From positions 1,550,001-1,614,000 of the forward strand of contig NZ_LT670817.1 in the NCBI RefSeq assembly GCF_900129425.1: a stretch of 64,000 nt of DNA, in the 5' to 3' direction. The position numbers and the translations under genes are program-made. This DNA comes from Bradyrhizobium erythrophlei (lineage in GTDB: Bacteria > Pseudomonadota > Alphaproteobacteria > Rhizobiales > Xanthobacteraceae). Shown piece after piece: positions 17,940-26,163 of this stretch; within the stretch, counting starts at the first letter, position 1; the number at the start of each line of letters is the position of its first letter. The notes under the pieces are model-generated. The model was not told the origin of the DNA and did no database searches. It saw only the letters and a list, made by a program, of their open reading frames with translations.

Positions 17940-18578
17940 TCAAGCGGCAACGGCGAGCAATTGTTTCAGTTTCAGCACGGCGCTATCCGGCGTCGTGAGT
18001 ACCGGCCGACCCGACGCCTCGGCGACCAGCGACGCCGCCGGCGCCATGCTGTATTGCGCCAGCGCAATCAGGTCGCAGTCGCGCAGCTCGCGTGACGCTT
18101 CCGCGACCAGGCGATCGTGTTCGGCGCGGTCACCGCGATCCAGTGCCGCAAGTGCGCCGGTCGCCAGTTTTGGCACGATATCGACCGAGCGGGGAAATTC
18201 CGCCGGCATCGAAGCCAGGGTCGGCGCGAACGTCGAGAGCAAACCGATCCTGCTGCCCCGCGCGGCGGCCTGCTCGATCATCGCTTCACTGGGCTTGAGC
18301 ACCGGCATCGGCCCGTGTTCGCGCGCCACGGCCTCGATGCAAGGGCCGAAGGCCGAGCATGTGAAGAGGATCGCGTCGGCGCCGGTAGAGGCCGCGTAAC
18401 GTCCGAGCGACAGGAAACGATCGGTCATCGCATCGGTGAGGCGCCCATCACGCGCCACATCGGCCGACAGGCTGTCGTCGAGCAAATTCATCAGAGTTGC
18501 GTCCGGCCAAAGCCGGGCGAACGAGGCCTCGATCGGCACAATCGAATGTTTCAGGGCGTGGATGAGAGCGATGCGCAT
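17940..18578 (-). CDS. Asp/Glu racemase-superfamily protein lacking the second cysteine
   Basis: The fold is that of aspartate/glutamate racemases and arylmalonate decarboxylases. The first catalytic position is kept (LFTCSAFGPC, Cys74). The second half has LIALAQYSMAP near residue 170, where racemases place the second Cys (GCT motif). A two-base racemase mechanism is therefore doubtful, and a decarboxylase, isomerase or other one-Cys chemistry is more likely. It has 212 aa and is cytosolic. It is separated from the NUDIX gene upstream by 57 bp on the same strand. Confidence 0.78.
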   Translation of the reverse strand: MRIALIHALKHSIVPIEASFARLWPDATLMNLLDDSLSADVARDGRLTDAMTDRFLSLGRYAASTGADAILFTCSAFGPCIEAVAREHGPMPVLKPSEAMIEQAAARGSRIGLLSTFAPTLASMPAEFPRSVDIVPKLATGALAALDRGDRAEHDRLVAEASRELRDCDLIALAQYSMAPAASLVAEASGRPVLTTPDSAVLKLKQLLAVAA

Positions 18579-18635
18579 TTTTTCAATTAGGCCGCGGCCC
18601 GGCGGGCTGTCAATGACCGCCCGCCTTGCGCCATA

Positions 18636-19217
18636 TCACCGAAAAATGTTCAGCGCCGCGTATTGCAGCAGCATGATGGTCTTGGCATCCACGATGCGGC
18701 CATCGCCGATCATGGCCAGGGCCTGATCGATCGGCAGTTCCAGCACCTCGATGTCCTCACCCTCCGAGGCGATGCCGCCGCCGCTGCCGACCCGCATGCC
18801 AGGTTCATATGCCGCGACAAAGAAGTGCAGTTTTTCGGTGACCGAGCCGGGACTCATGAAGGCTTCGAAAATTTTTCGGATGTCGCCGAGCCGATAACCG
18901 GTTTCCTCTTCGGCCTCGGCGCGAATCCGCACTTCCGGAGATGCGTTGTCCAGCAGACCGGCCGCGGCCTCGATCAGGAGATCGTCGTAACCGTTGACGA
19001 AAGCCGGATAGCGGAACTGCCTCACCAGCACCACGGTGCGCTGCGCCAGATTGTACGGCAACAGCGTCGCGGCGTTGCCGCGGTCGTAGCTCTCGCGGTG
19101 CTGGGTCTGCCACTCGCCATTGCCGCGTCGCCACTCGAAGGTGGTGGTCTTCAGTGTGTAATGATTGTCGGAGAGCACGCGGACGTTCTGGACGCGAATG
19201 CGGTCGGAGACGGTCAT
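18636..19217 (-). CDS. NUDIX hydrolase, NudK (GDP-mannose pyrophosphatase)-like
   Basis: The N-terminal beta-sandwich typical of the ADP-ribose/GDP-mannose pyrophosphatases is present (RGNAATLLPYNLAQRTVVLV), then the NUDIX box at residues about 88-109 (AAAGLLD, RAEAEEETGY). SPGSVTEKLHFF matches NudK/NudF proteins. It has 193 aa. It probably hydrolyses a nucleotide sugar; which one is not certain. The next upstream gene (GNAT) is 18 bp away on the same strand. Confidence 0.85.
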   Translation of the reverse strand: MTVSDRIRVQNVRVLSDNHYTLKTTTFEWRRGNGEWQTQHRESYDRGNAATLLPYNLAQRTVVLVRQFRYPAFVNGYDDLLIEAAAGLLDNASPEVRIRAEAEEETGYRLGDIRKIFEAFMSPGSVTEKLHFFVAAYEPGMRVGSGGGIASEGEDIEVLELPIDQALAMIGDGRIVDAKTIMLLQYAALNIFR

Positions 19218-19235
19218 GTCATGCCTGCTTCTCAG

Positions 19236-19685
19236 TTACGGCGTCGGTTCTCGTCCGTCGAGCCACTTGGCGAAGACCACGCGCTCCTGGTCGTAATAGC
19301 CGAGCGCCTCGTAGAAGGCGTGGACCTTGGTGTTATCTCCCCGGACCATGAGCTGGAGCTTTTCGATGCCGCGCGCGCGGAGCCAATTCTCCGCGGCGGT
19401 CATGATCTCGCGACCGTAGCCCTTGTGGCGGTGATCGGGATCGACTGTAACGTAATAGACCCAGCCGCGATGGCCGTCGTGGCCCACCAGCACCGACGCG
19501 ATGAGGAGGCCGTCATTCCGACCCAGCAGCACCGTTGCGTTGGTCTCCTTGCGCGCCCGCGCGATGTCACCGGCGGGATCGTTCCAGGCGCGCGTCGACC
19601 CGCAACGCTGCCACAACGCAATCACGTCGGCGATATCACCGTCTTCAATTGCCGCAATCGATAGCGGAGGGGAGGAGACTGTCAC
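19236..19685 (-). CDS. GNAT-family N-acetyltransferase (YpeA-like)
   Basis: Acetyl-CoA-binding motif A is visible as VDPDHRHKGYGREIM (residues about 82-96), preceded by the beta-4 strand GWVYYVTV. The C-terminal motif B is KVHAFYEALGYYDQE. It has 149 aa in a single domain. The acceptor is unknown, and the closest named relative by pattern is YpeA. It is 7 bp downstream of the FAD-oxidase gene on the same strand, so it is probably co-transcribed with it and with the NudK-like gene. Confidence 0.87.
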   Translation of the reverse strand: MTVSSPPLSIAAIEDGDIADVIALWQRCGSTRAWNDPAGDIARARKETNATVLLGRNDGLLIASVLVGHDGHRGWVYYVTVDPDHRHKGYGREIMTAAENWLRARGIEKLQLMVRGDNTKVHAFYEALGYYDQERVVFAKWLDGREPTP

Positions 19686-19692
19686 GCCACGC

Positions 19693-21120
19693 CTACAGCA
19701 CCTTGCCGGGATTCATGATGCCCAGCGGGTCGAGCATCGCCTTGATCGAGCGCATCAGTTCGATCGCGACTTTGTCCTTCACCCCCGGCAGTTCGTCGCG
19801 CTTGAGCACGCCGATGCCGTGCTCGGCCGAGATCGACCCACCCATCCGCAACACGATGTCGAATACCACCGCATTGACCTCGTGCCACCGGCCCAGGAAA
19901 TCAGCGGCGTCGCCGCCGATCGGCTGGCTGACGTTGTAGTGGATGTTGCCGTCGCCGAGATGCCCGAACGGCACCGGCCGCGCCCCCGGTATCAACTTCA
20001 CCACGGCCGCGTTGGCCTGTTCGATGAAATCGGGCACCGCGACCACCGGCACCGAAATATCGTGCTTGATCGAGCCGCCCTCCGGCTTCTGCGCCGCGGA
20101 CATTTCATCGCGCAGCTTCCAGAATGCCGTGCGCTGGCTAAGATTCGCCGCGATCACCGCGTCGTCAACGATACCCTGGTCGAGACCCTGCGTCAGGATC
20201 GATTCCAGCGCGGCGCGGGCGTCGTCGCGTGGCGACGACAGTTCCATCAGCACGTACCAGGGATGCTTGCTTTCAAGGGGATCGCGGATATCGATGCCAT
20301 GACGGACGCTGAAATCGACGGCGATGTCGGACAGCAGCTCAAAACTGGTCAGCGCGCCGGCGGCCTCGTTCTGCGAGATCGAGAGCAGCTTCAGCGCCTG
20401 CGCGGGCGATTGAAGGCCGACGAAGGCAGTTTCCACCGCGTGTGGCTTCGGAAACAGCCGCAAGGTCGCCGCGGTAATGATGCCCAGCGTGCCTTCGGCG
20501 CCGATGAACAGGTTGCGCAGATCGTAGCCGGTATTGTCCTTCTTCAGCTTCGACAATCCATTGAGAATGCGCCCGTCGGCCAGCACCACTTCCAGCCCGA
20601 GCGCCATTTCGCGCGCCACCCCGTAGGCCAGCGCCGTGGTGCCGCCGGCGTTGGTGGAGAGATTGCCGCCGATGGTGCAGCTTCCTTCGGCGCCGAGCGA
20701 CAGCGGAAACAGCCGGTCGACCTCGGCAGCGCGCTGCTGCGCGATCTGCAGCACCACGCCGGCTTCGCAGGTCATGGTGTTGGAGGCGGTATCGATGTCG
20801 CGGATCTTGTCCATCCGCCGCGTCGAAATCACCACCTCGCCATTGTGCGGGGTCTGGCCGCCGACAAGTCCGGTGTTGCCGCCCTGCGGCACCAGCGCGA
20901 TCCTGTGTTCGGTCGCGAGCCTGCAGATGGCGGATACTTCCGCGGTCGAGCCCGGCCGCAACACCAGCGGCGAGCGGCCGTGAAACAGGTCGCGCTCTTC
21001 GGTCAGGTAAGGGGCGATGTCAGCGGCATCGGTGACCGCGTATTTGTCGCCGACGATCTCGCGGAAACGCGCGATCAGTTCGGGCGAAAGCGGCGGCGCT
21101 GAGGGCTGGAGGACATTCAT
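19693..21120 (-). CDS. FAD-linked oxidoreductase (D-2-hydroxyglutarate/D-lactate dehydrogenase type)
   Basis: PCMH-type FAD domain with LVPQGGNTGLVGG (residues about 76-88) and GAEGSCTIGGNLSTNAGG. The C-terminal FAD-oxidase cap has the metal-binding PFGHLGDGNIHYN and ISAEHGIG. It oxidises a D-2-hydroxy acid to a 2-keto acid. D-2-hydroxyglutarate dehydrogenase is the likely choice, and glycolate oxidase subunit D is an alternative since no glcE/F follow. It has 475 aa, full length. It lies 20 bp from the tsaC-like gene upstream. Confidence 0.9.
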   Translation of the reverse strand: MNVLQPSAPPLSPELIARFREIVGDKYAVTDAADIAPYLTEERDLFHGRSPLVLRPGSTAEVSAICRLATEHRIALVPQGGNTGLVGGQTPHNGEVVISTRRMDKIRDIDTASNTMTCEAGVVLQIAQQRAAEVDRLFPLSLGAEGSCTIGGNLSTNAGGTTALAYGVAREMALGLEVVLADGRILNGLSKLKKDNTGYDLRNLFIGAEGTLGIITAATLRLFPKPHAVETAFVGLQSPAQALKLLSISQNEAAGALTSFELLSDIAVDFSVRHGIDIRDPLESKHPWYVLMELSSPRDDARAALESILTQGLDQGIVDDAVIAANLSQRTAFWKLRDEMSAAQKPEGGSIKHDISVPVVAVPDFIEQANAAVVKLIPGARPVPFGHLGDGNIHYNVSQPIGGDAADFLGRWHEVNAVVFDIVLRMGGSISAEHGIGVLKRDELPGVKDKVAIELMRSIKAMLDPLGIMNPGKVL

Positions 21121-21140
21121 TTTTGGTCTCTTACGCCTGA

Positions 21141-22145
21141 CTATTCCCGTCCCATTGCGGCGCGGCGCAGCCGGTCGTTGATGGCTTCGCCCAGCCCGTG
21201 ATCCGGCACCGGCATCACGGCGATGGCGCGCGCGCCCCTTAGGTCGAGCGCGCGCAGATAGCCGAAAAGATTGGCGGCGGCCTCAGTGAGATCGCCTGAC
21301 GTGGACAAATTCATCACCACGGTCGCGGCGTCAACCCCCGGCACCGCAGGTGTCCCAAACGCCAGCAGCGCCTCACCGGCCTCGATGTAACCGGCATTGA
21401 GCCGTACCGGCGTCCGCGGCGCGTAGTGCGAGGCCAGCATGCCCGGCGCCAACGGCTGGCCGGTCGTGTTCTCCGCCTCGTGCGGTGGCTGGACCAGTGC
21501 GCGGCCGAGCACGCGTTCGATCTCCGCGCGCGGCAGGCCGCCGGGGCGCAGCAGCAGCGGAGCGTCGAAGCATCCGACAATGGTGGATTCGACGCCGACC
21601 TCGACCGCGCCGCCATCGACGATCAGGTCGATGCGCCCTGCGAGGTCGCTTTGCACGTGAGCGGCGGATGTTGGCGAGACATGGCCGGACAGATTGGCCG
21701 AGGGCGCCACCACCGGACCGCCGAACGCACGCAAGATGGCCTGCGCCAAGGGGTGGGCAGGCACCCGGATCGCGATGGTATCGAGCCCCGCCGTGGCGAG
21801 TTCGGCCACCCTGCAGTCGGCCGTTTTGGGCAACACCAGCGTCAGCGGCCCCGGCCAGAACGCCTCGGCGAGCGCGATCGCGGTTCGGTCGAAGCGGCCG
21901 ATCCGCATTCCAGCCCCGAGATCCCGGACATGGGCGATCAGCGGATTGAACGAGGGCCGCCCCTTGGCCTGGTAGAGCCGCGCGATCGCGGCGGGGTCGG
22001 TGGCGTCGGCACCGAGGCCATAAACGGTCTCGGTCGGGAACGCGACCAGGCCGCCTTCCGCGAGGCAACGGGCAGCGGTGGCCACGGCGGCCGTGCCGGC
22101 GGGCAGAATTGGCGTTTTCAGGCCCACATTCACTGGGTTTGGCAT
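21141..22145 (-). CDS. L-threonylcarbamoyladenylate synthase (Sua5/YwlC type)
   Basis: It makes threonylcarbamoyl-AMP from Thr, bicarbonate and ATP for the t6A modification of tRNA. The N-terminal YrdC domain has FPTETVYGLG, KGRPSFNPL and the SANLSG motif. The C-terminal third is the extra Sua5 domain (LAPGMLASHYAP). It has 334 aa, typical of Sua5 rather than the short TsaC. The start at 22145 avoids overlapping the tRNA-Pro gene, which the longer frame to 22229 would enter. Confidence 0.92.
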   Translation of the reverse strand: MPNPVNVGLKTPILPAGTAAVATAARCLAEGGLVAFPTETVYGLGADATDPAAIARLYQAKGRPSFNPLIAHVRDLGAGMRIGRFDRTAIALAEAFWPGPLTLVLPKTADCRVAELATAGLDTIAIRVPAHPLAQAILRAFGGPVVAPSANLSGHVSPTSAAHVQSDLAGRIDLIVDGGAVEVGVESTIVGCFDAPLLLRPGGLPRAEIERVLGRALVQPPHEAENTTGQPLAPGMLASHYAPRTPVRLNAGYIEAGEALLAFGTPAVPGVDAATVVMNLSTSGDLTEAAANLFGYLRALDLRGARAIAVMPVPDHGLGEAINDRLRRAAMGRE

Positions 22146-22201
22146 CCCTAATTCGGCTTCTTGCGGAGTGCGAAACCCAAGGCTATAAGCCGCGTTCTTG
22201 T

Positions 22202-22278
22202 CGGAGTGTGGCTCAGCCCGGTAGAGCACTGCGTTCGGGACGCAGGGGTCGCAGGTTCAAATCCTGCCACTCCGACCA
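22202..22278 (+). tRNA. tRNA-Pro (anticodon CGG)
   Basis: A complete cloverleaf of 77 nt with encoded CCA. The acceptor stem is CGGAGTG/CACTCCG, the D-arm contains GCTCAGCCCGGTAGAGC, and the anticodon stem CTGCG/CGCAG encloses loop TTCGGGA (CGG). The T-arm GCAGG/CCTGC has loop TTCAAAT. It serves as the attachment site of the element that starts immediately to its right: the 3' half is overlapped by the integrase gene. Confidence 0.97.
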
Positions 22279-23493
22279 GATATCATTAGGTTTTTTGTTC
22301 TGATTGTCGGTGGTGGCCAAGTCAACCACAGATTCAACACCAGAAACGTATCGGCTTTTTTGGCCGATCGCCAGAGCCGCACCCTGCAGATGATCTGGGT
22401 GGTGGTGCCCATAGGTGTCCTGCAGGACCTCCGGGGACATGCCGAGGAACCCAGCCGCTTCCCAGGTCGGCACCCCGCGCTGCATCAGCCAGGTTGCGGC
22501 GGTATGTCGTAGCGTGTGGGGGGTGACCCTGCCCGGGAGGCCGGCAAGCCTAACCGCACTCTGGAAGCCTCTCTTAACCGAGGCGACTGGCTTGCCATTA
22601 AATTCGACGAAGCAAGTCGCCATAAGTTTCCGCGCTTTCCATCGCCGCAGATGGGTCAGCAGGCGCGGGGGAATGGGTGCCGGCGTCTGGCGCTTTTTCG
22701 TGGCCCGCTTTCCAATCGGCTTCCGATAGAAAATGCCGTGATCTAGATCCACGAAGGACCGACCTGTTTCGGGGTAAGGCGACGCGGCGGCGATCGCCCC
22801 GGCCCGTGTTCCCGTATAAAGGCCGATCAGGATAAAGCGCGCCACATGACGCAACGGGCGCTTGTCCGTGAATACTGCCGAGCCTTTCGAAGCGCCCGAA
22901 TGAATTGTCTGCTTTTCTCGATATCGCCAGCAATGCCAAAGCATCGCTGCAGCCTCTTTGCGCGTCAGCCAACGGTCGCGTGACTCGCCCCTTGGTGGCA
23001 ACGACACGCGAACCGCCCCGCGATGGAGGCCTTCTTTCGCATGGTGATTGATCGCCGCCCGCAGCGTCTCGAGATCGCGACGCGCGCCGCCCTTATTGCC
23101 ACGATGTCTGACATACGCTGCGCAGGTCTGGGCATTGACCCCTGACAATGTCTTTCCCCCCCAAAATTCATTTAGCCGGCCGATCCTAGCGCCTATTTCG
23201 AATTGATCGCCAGGTTCGCCAACGTCAGAAAAGTAGATTGATAGAACGTCAGCGCAATCAATCTCCTCGATGTCGCGGTGACGCCGCGCCGGTTGATATT
23301 TCCGGGCAATGTAGTCAGCTAGGGCTTGCTCTGCTTCTTTGGGCGGCTTTGTTTCAGTCGGGCTTCCAATGCATCCCGTGGCGAAATCGTTTTTGCCGTC
23401 TCTGATGATCCAAACGGCTTGGGAAATAAGCTTTCGGCCTTTAAATCGTGCGCGCCGTTTGTAAAGCCTGGCTCCTTTGCTCTGACGCGACAT
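22213..23493 (-). CDS. Tyrosine integrase overlapping tRNA-Pro
   Basis: A site-specific recombinase of 426 aa. The C-terminal catalytic domain carries LYTGTRAGAI (first Arg), HTLRHTAAT (His and Arg) and DTYGHHHPDH (nucleophile Tyr). The usual GH before the Tyr is GM, as in many rhizobial integrases. The last residues WQDLNLRPLRPERSALPG are encoded inside the tRNA gene, the classic sign of an integrase adjacent to its att site. The excisionase-like gene upstream overlaps it. RBS AGGGAA lies 5 bases before ATG 23493. Confidence 0.93.
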   Translation of the reverse strand: MSRQSKGARLYKRRARFKGRKLISQAVWIIRDGKNDFATGCIGSPTETKPPKEAEQALADYIARKYQPARRHRDIEEIDCADVLSIYFSDVGEPGDQFEIGARIGRLNEFWGGKTLSGVNAQTCAAYVRHRGNKGGARRDLETLRAAINHHAKEGLHRGAVRVSLPPRGESRDRWLTRKEAAAMLWHCWRYREKQTIHSGASKGSAVFTDKRPLRHVARFILIGLYTGTRAGAIAAASPYPETGRSFVDLDHGIFYRKPIGKRATKKRQTPAPIPPRLLTHLRRWKARKLMATCFVEFNGKPVASVKRGFQSAVRLAGLPGRVTPHTLRHTAATWLMQRGVPTWEAAGFLGMSPEVLQDTYGHHHPDHLQGAALAIGQKSRYVSGVESVVDLATTDNQNKKPNDIWSEWQDLNLRPLRPERSALPG

Positions 23494-23693
23494 AATTCCC
23501 TCATTCGATCGATATTTTCGAGCGTCGTGAAATCCTTGCCAGCAATTCGCTCGGTCACGAGTCTACCACGAAAAGCCTCTCTGCGAAGACCAGAAACGGT
23601 CATCGAGCCGTCAGGAAACGCTAGTTGTGCAGCGGTAGCTAGGCGAATAGGTGCATCTCGCGCGACCAACCCAATCTCGACCACTTTAGTCAT
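23319..23693 (-). CDS. Probable excisionase/AlpA-like DNA-binding protein, 124 aa
   Basis: Residues about 15-70 look like a small winged-helix of the excisionase type: IRLATAAQLAFPDGS, MTVSGLRREAFRGRL, then a turn and ERIAGKDFTTLENIDRM. The C-terminus is polar and basic. It overlaps the integrase start by 175 bases in another frame. Its position directly before int suits a recombination directionality factor, but that function is inferred from context. Confidence 0.65.
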   Translation of the reverse strand: MTKVVEIGLVARDAPIRLATAAQLAFPDGSMTVSGLRREAFRGRLVTERIAGKDFTTLENIDRMRELCRVRAKEPGFTNGAHDLKAESLFPKPFGSSETAKTISPRDALEARLKQSRPKKQSKP

Positions 23694-24001
23694 GGTTCGT
23701 CCATGAACTTTGGGCGAGACAACAATATGTTGCGAACTCCTTGGGAGTTAGCAGTTGGACCCATAAGTGGCGTTGTTGAGATCGTTCCCAAATGCCTATT
23801 GCGATTTGTGAGTTTGGGCTCATTGTCCGACTTCAAATTCAAAAAACTCGACTCTCTGGTCGCATGACAATCGCTCGAGGGGTAGGAAAAGAATGGCCAT
23901 AAATTTCTTTAAGCGTTCCTCCTCAGATCGGAAGTGCTTCGCCGAAGACGCTGGCCGCGTATTACAAGCTGTGCCGAATGAGACCCTGAAAGGGAACTAG
24001 A
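23694..24001. other. Spacer between divergent element genes
   Basis: This 308-bp AT-richer stretch between the excisionase-like gene and a rightward gene should contain promoters for both directions. I see no clear operator or hairpin. Confidence 0.3.
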
Positions 24002-24805
24002 ATGCCGAGGTCTAAAGGTGATGGATCGAAATCGAGCATACGGGTAAGGCCCGGCACATCTGTGCATCGCATGACTGCAAAAAATTGGAGTGATTTAGAA
24101 AAGCATTTTCGAGTGTCTCTGCCGGGAGAGGTTCGAGCCAAAATTGAAGTTGCGAGCGATTGCTACGCAGGCATCGGAAAGCTACATTCCCCAAAGGAGT
24201 CGATTAATACAAAGACGGCTATTAAGGCGTTAGACGCTTGGATAAAAGCGAGCGGTCGTTTCCAAATATCGCTCGGAAAAAAATCCTCAGTCGCGAAATT
24301 AAGCAGGATCGAAATAATCTCAAACCTTTGCGGCGAGGGGAAAAGGAAGAGCCTGGAGAAAATGTCACCTCTCGGATTCTTTGGGCTCATGTTGGATTTG
24401 GCCATGGGCGCGGCATCGACGGCAATTGCCGAAATTCCTGGACGCGAGTTTGGTCCTGAAATTAAGGGTGATATGTGGCTGGTTTGGGTGAGACTTATTG
24501 TTGTCGCGGTTAGTCAAGTCGGAGCAAAGACGACAGCGTCAAGTTCTAACCTAGCGAGCGAGTCTTCCTTCGTAGAAGGCGTTTTGTACCTGCAGGCACT
24601 GCTTCCTGATTATTGCAAACGATTCAAGACCTATGACTCTGTTGTCAAAGGCGTTCAGTTGGCTCGCAAAAAGTTCGGTCACGCTGACGAATTCGTTCTA
24701 ATGGGTACTATGATGGGATTGGGATCCGGCGTCATCGACAAAGAGTTGCTTAGTAAGTTAAGCGATCTCAGACACGAACTAGGGGCGGGCAAAACCGGTT
24801 ATTAA
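24002..24805 (+). CDS. Hypothetical protein of the integrated element, 267 aa
   Basis: No domain recognised. RBS AGGGA lies 8 bases before the ATG. The start is basic (MPRSKGDGSKSSIRVR). The middle (KMSPLGFFGLMLDLAMGA) and the second half (LVWVRLIVVAVSQVG) are moderately hydrophobic, but too short and mixed to be confident membrane spans. Base composition is lower in GC than the core genes, which suits acquired DNA. The ParB-like gene follows on the same strand after about 100 bp. Confidence 0.6.
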   Translation: MPRSKGDGSKSSIRVRPGTSVHRMTAKNWSDLEKHFRVSLPGEVRAKIEVASDCYAGIGKLHSPKESINTKTAIKALDAWIKASGRFQISLGKKSSVAKLSRIEIISNLCGEGKRKSLEKMSPLGFFGLMLDLAMGAASTAIAEIPGREFGPEIKGDMWLVWVRLIVVAVSQVGAKTTASSSNLASESSFVEGVLYLQALLPDYCKRFKTYDSVVKGVQLARKKFGHADEFVLMGTMMGLGSGVIDKELLSKLSDLRHELGAGKTGY

Positions 24806-24906
24806 ATAATTCCCCAATAACATTCCCGCTATGCTCTTCAATTATTTCCTACCGTTTTGGTGTTGCGTCACCTGCGCAACTTAGCCAACTCGAATAGGAG
24901 ACAAGA

Positions 24907-25788
24907 ATGACGCTCAAGCTAAATTCCTCGGATGATTGGAATGATGGGGAGCCGGTTGAAGATGGTTCGAATGAGTCTAGGCGCTTGCCCAAGCCCAAAG
25001 TGCCGATCGATATCGAAATCAAAAACATAGTGCTAGGAAAGCGTGGTCGTGCCATTGATCATCTTAAAGTCTCGCAGTTCGAAAGGTCAATTGCCGACCA
25101 GGGATTCTTACAGCCTATCCATGTTTACGCCCTCAAAAATTCGCTGAAAGGAAAATATGGGCTTGCTGCTGGGCAACATCGTCTGCGCGCACTGATTAAT
25201 TTGGGCTTCCAAAATGTATCGGCGGTTGTCATTAGTCGGCGGCAAGCGAAAGCCTGGCAGCCGGCGGAAAATCTTTATCGAAAGGAGGTTCGTGGGCTCC
25301 AAAGGTCGGAGGATATTGTCAAGTATGCGGCCAATCGTCAAAATCTTCCGGCAGTCGAGGTGACCAGAGCAGGTGGTAAGCAGCCTCACGATCGTGGTTA
25401 CAAAAAACTCGCGGAGGTAACTGGACTTGATCGGAAGCGGATAGCCGAAGCTTTTCTGCATGTCCAATTGCCTGCTGCCGTAAAGAAATTGGTTTTGTCG
25501 CTCCCTAAGTTGAACAATCGCCGGATCCTGAACGCCCTCGCAAAGATGGATAACCAGCGCGCGCAGATAGCGTTTATTAGAGAACGTTCAAAAGTCCCTT
25601 CTGCCAATGAGTGTCGGACAGGTATGCGAGCTGCCCTGAAGCGCCAAAAGCAAGATACGAAAAGACGACTAGATGGCTCTGAAAGCCTAGAGGCCGCCTG
25701 GAAGGCGTCCGAGGTTCGCGAGATATTTGAATGGCAAATCGAGAGCGTAAAAATCGCCTTCATTGAGAAGTGGCTTCGTAATAAATGA
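24907..25788 (+). CDS. ParB-like N-terminal-domain protein, 293 aa
   Basis: Residues about 35-110 form a ParB/Sulfiredoxin-type domain with the nucleotide-contact motif GQHRLRALINLGF (89-101; GxxRxxA pattern), preceded by VSQFERSIADQGFLQPIHV. Residues about 145-200 contain a helix-turn-helix-like stretch (YKKLAEVTGLDRKRIAEAF). This order matches ParB-family proteins, but no parA neighbour is seen, so it may regulate or process DNA of the element rather than segregate it. RBS AGGAGA is close upstream. It ends against two strong hairpins. Confidence 0.8.
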   Translation: MTLKLNSSDDWNDGEPVEDGSNESRRLPKPKVPIDIEIKNIVLGKRGRAIDHLKVSQFERSIADQGFLQPIHVYALKNSLKGKYGLAAGQHRLRALINLGFQNVSAVVISRRQAKAWQPAENLYRKEVRGLQRSEDIVKYAANRQNLPAVEVTRAGGKQPHDRGYKKLAEVTGLDRKRIAEAFLHVQLPAAVKKLVLSLPKLNNRRILNALAKMDNQRAQIAFIRERSKVPSANECRTGMRAALKRQKQDTKRRLDGSESLEAAWKASEVREIFEWQIESVKIAFIEKWLRNK

Positions 25789-25790
25789 GT

Positions 25791-25825
25791 AAGAAGGGGG
25801 TGCGCCGGTAGCGCACCCCCTTCTT
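25791..25825. terminator. Perfect 15-bp hairpin
   Basis: AAGAAGGGGGTGCGC and its exact complement flank the loop CGGTA, 3 bases after the ParB-like stop codon. The A/T-rich base of the stem supplies a T-run in both directions. Confidence 0.75.
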
Positions 25826-25845
25826 CGTTGTAGTGTAATTGGGTC

Positions 25846-25874
25846 AAAAGGGTGCGCAGGTTGCGCACCCTTTT
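25846..25874. terminator. Second hairpin sharing the same core
   Basis: AAAAGGGTGCGC pairs with GCGCACCCTTTT around AGGTT, followed by TCC then TTG. It repeats the GGGTGCGC core of the hairpin 20 bases upstream, so the pair may have arisen by duplication. Confidence 0.7.
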
Positions 25875-26163
25875 TCCTTGTTTCTACCGTCCGATCGACT
25901 CCGGATGATCGCAAGAATTCGAAATCAGACGGTGCTCCAAAAACTTGTAAATAGATCGACAATTCAAGCAAAGTGACTTGTTCGTCGGTTGGCCACGAAC
26001 GGTGCTCTGCCGATATCTGGATCAGTTTTTCATATGGGAGAACTCTGTCCAAATGGATCCATTTTCAGCTGAACTGTCTTTCTGAGCGACGTTCCTTCAA
26101 TCCAATAACTCATCATCAGTACTTTTGTCGCTTCCGGCGACAATAACCTATGGGAGATCAACT
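25875..26163. other. Spacer, no gene seen
   Basis: Between the twin hairpins and the next gene there is no convincing frame. It contains an AT-rich stretch and GGAGA 6-10 bases before ATG 26164. Confidence 0.3.

Noticed and set aside
19501..21102. 533-aa ORF antisense to the FAD oxidoreductase
   Set aside because: Shadow frame; the opposite strand carries a clear FAD-oxidase with all motifs.
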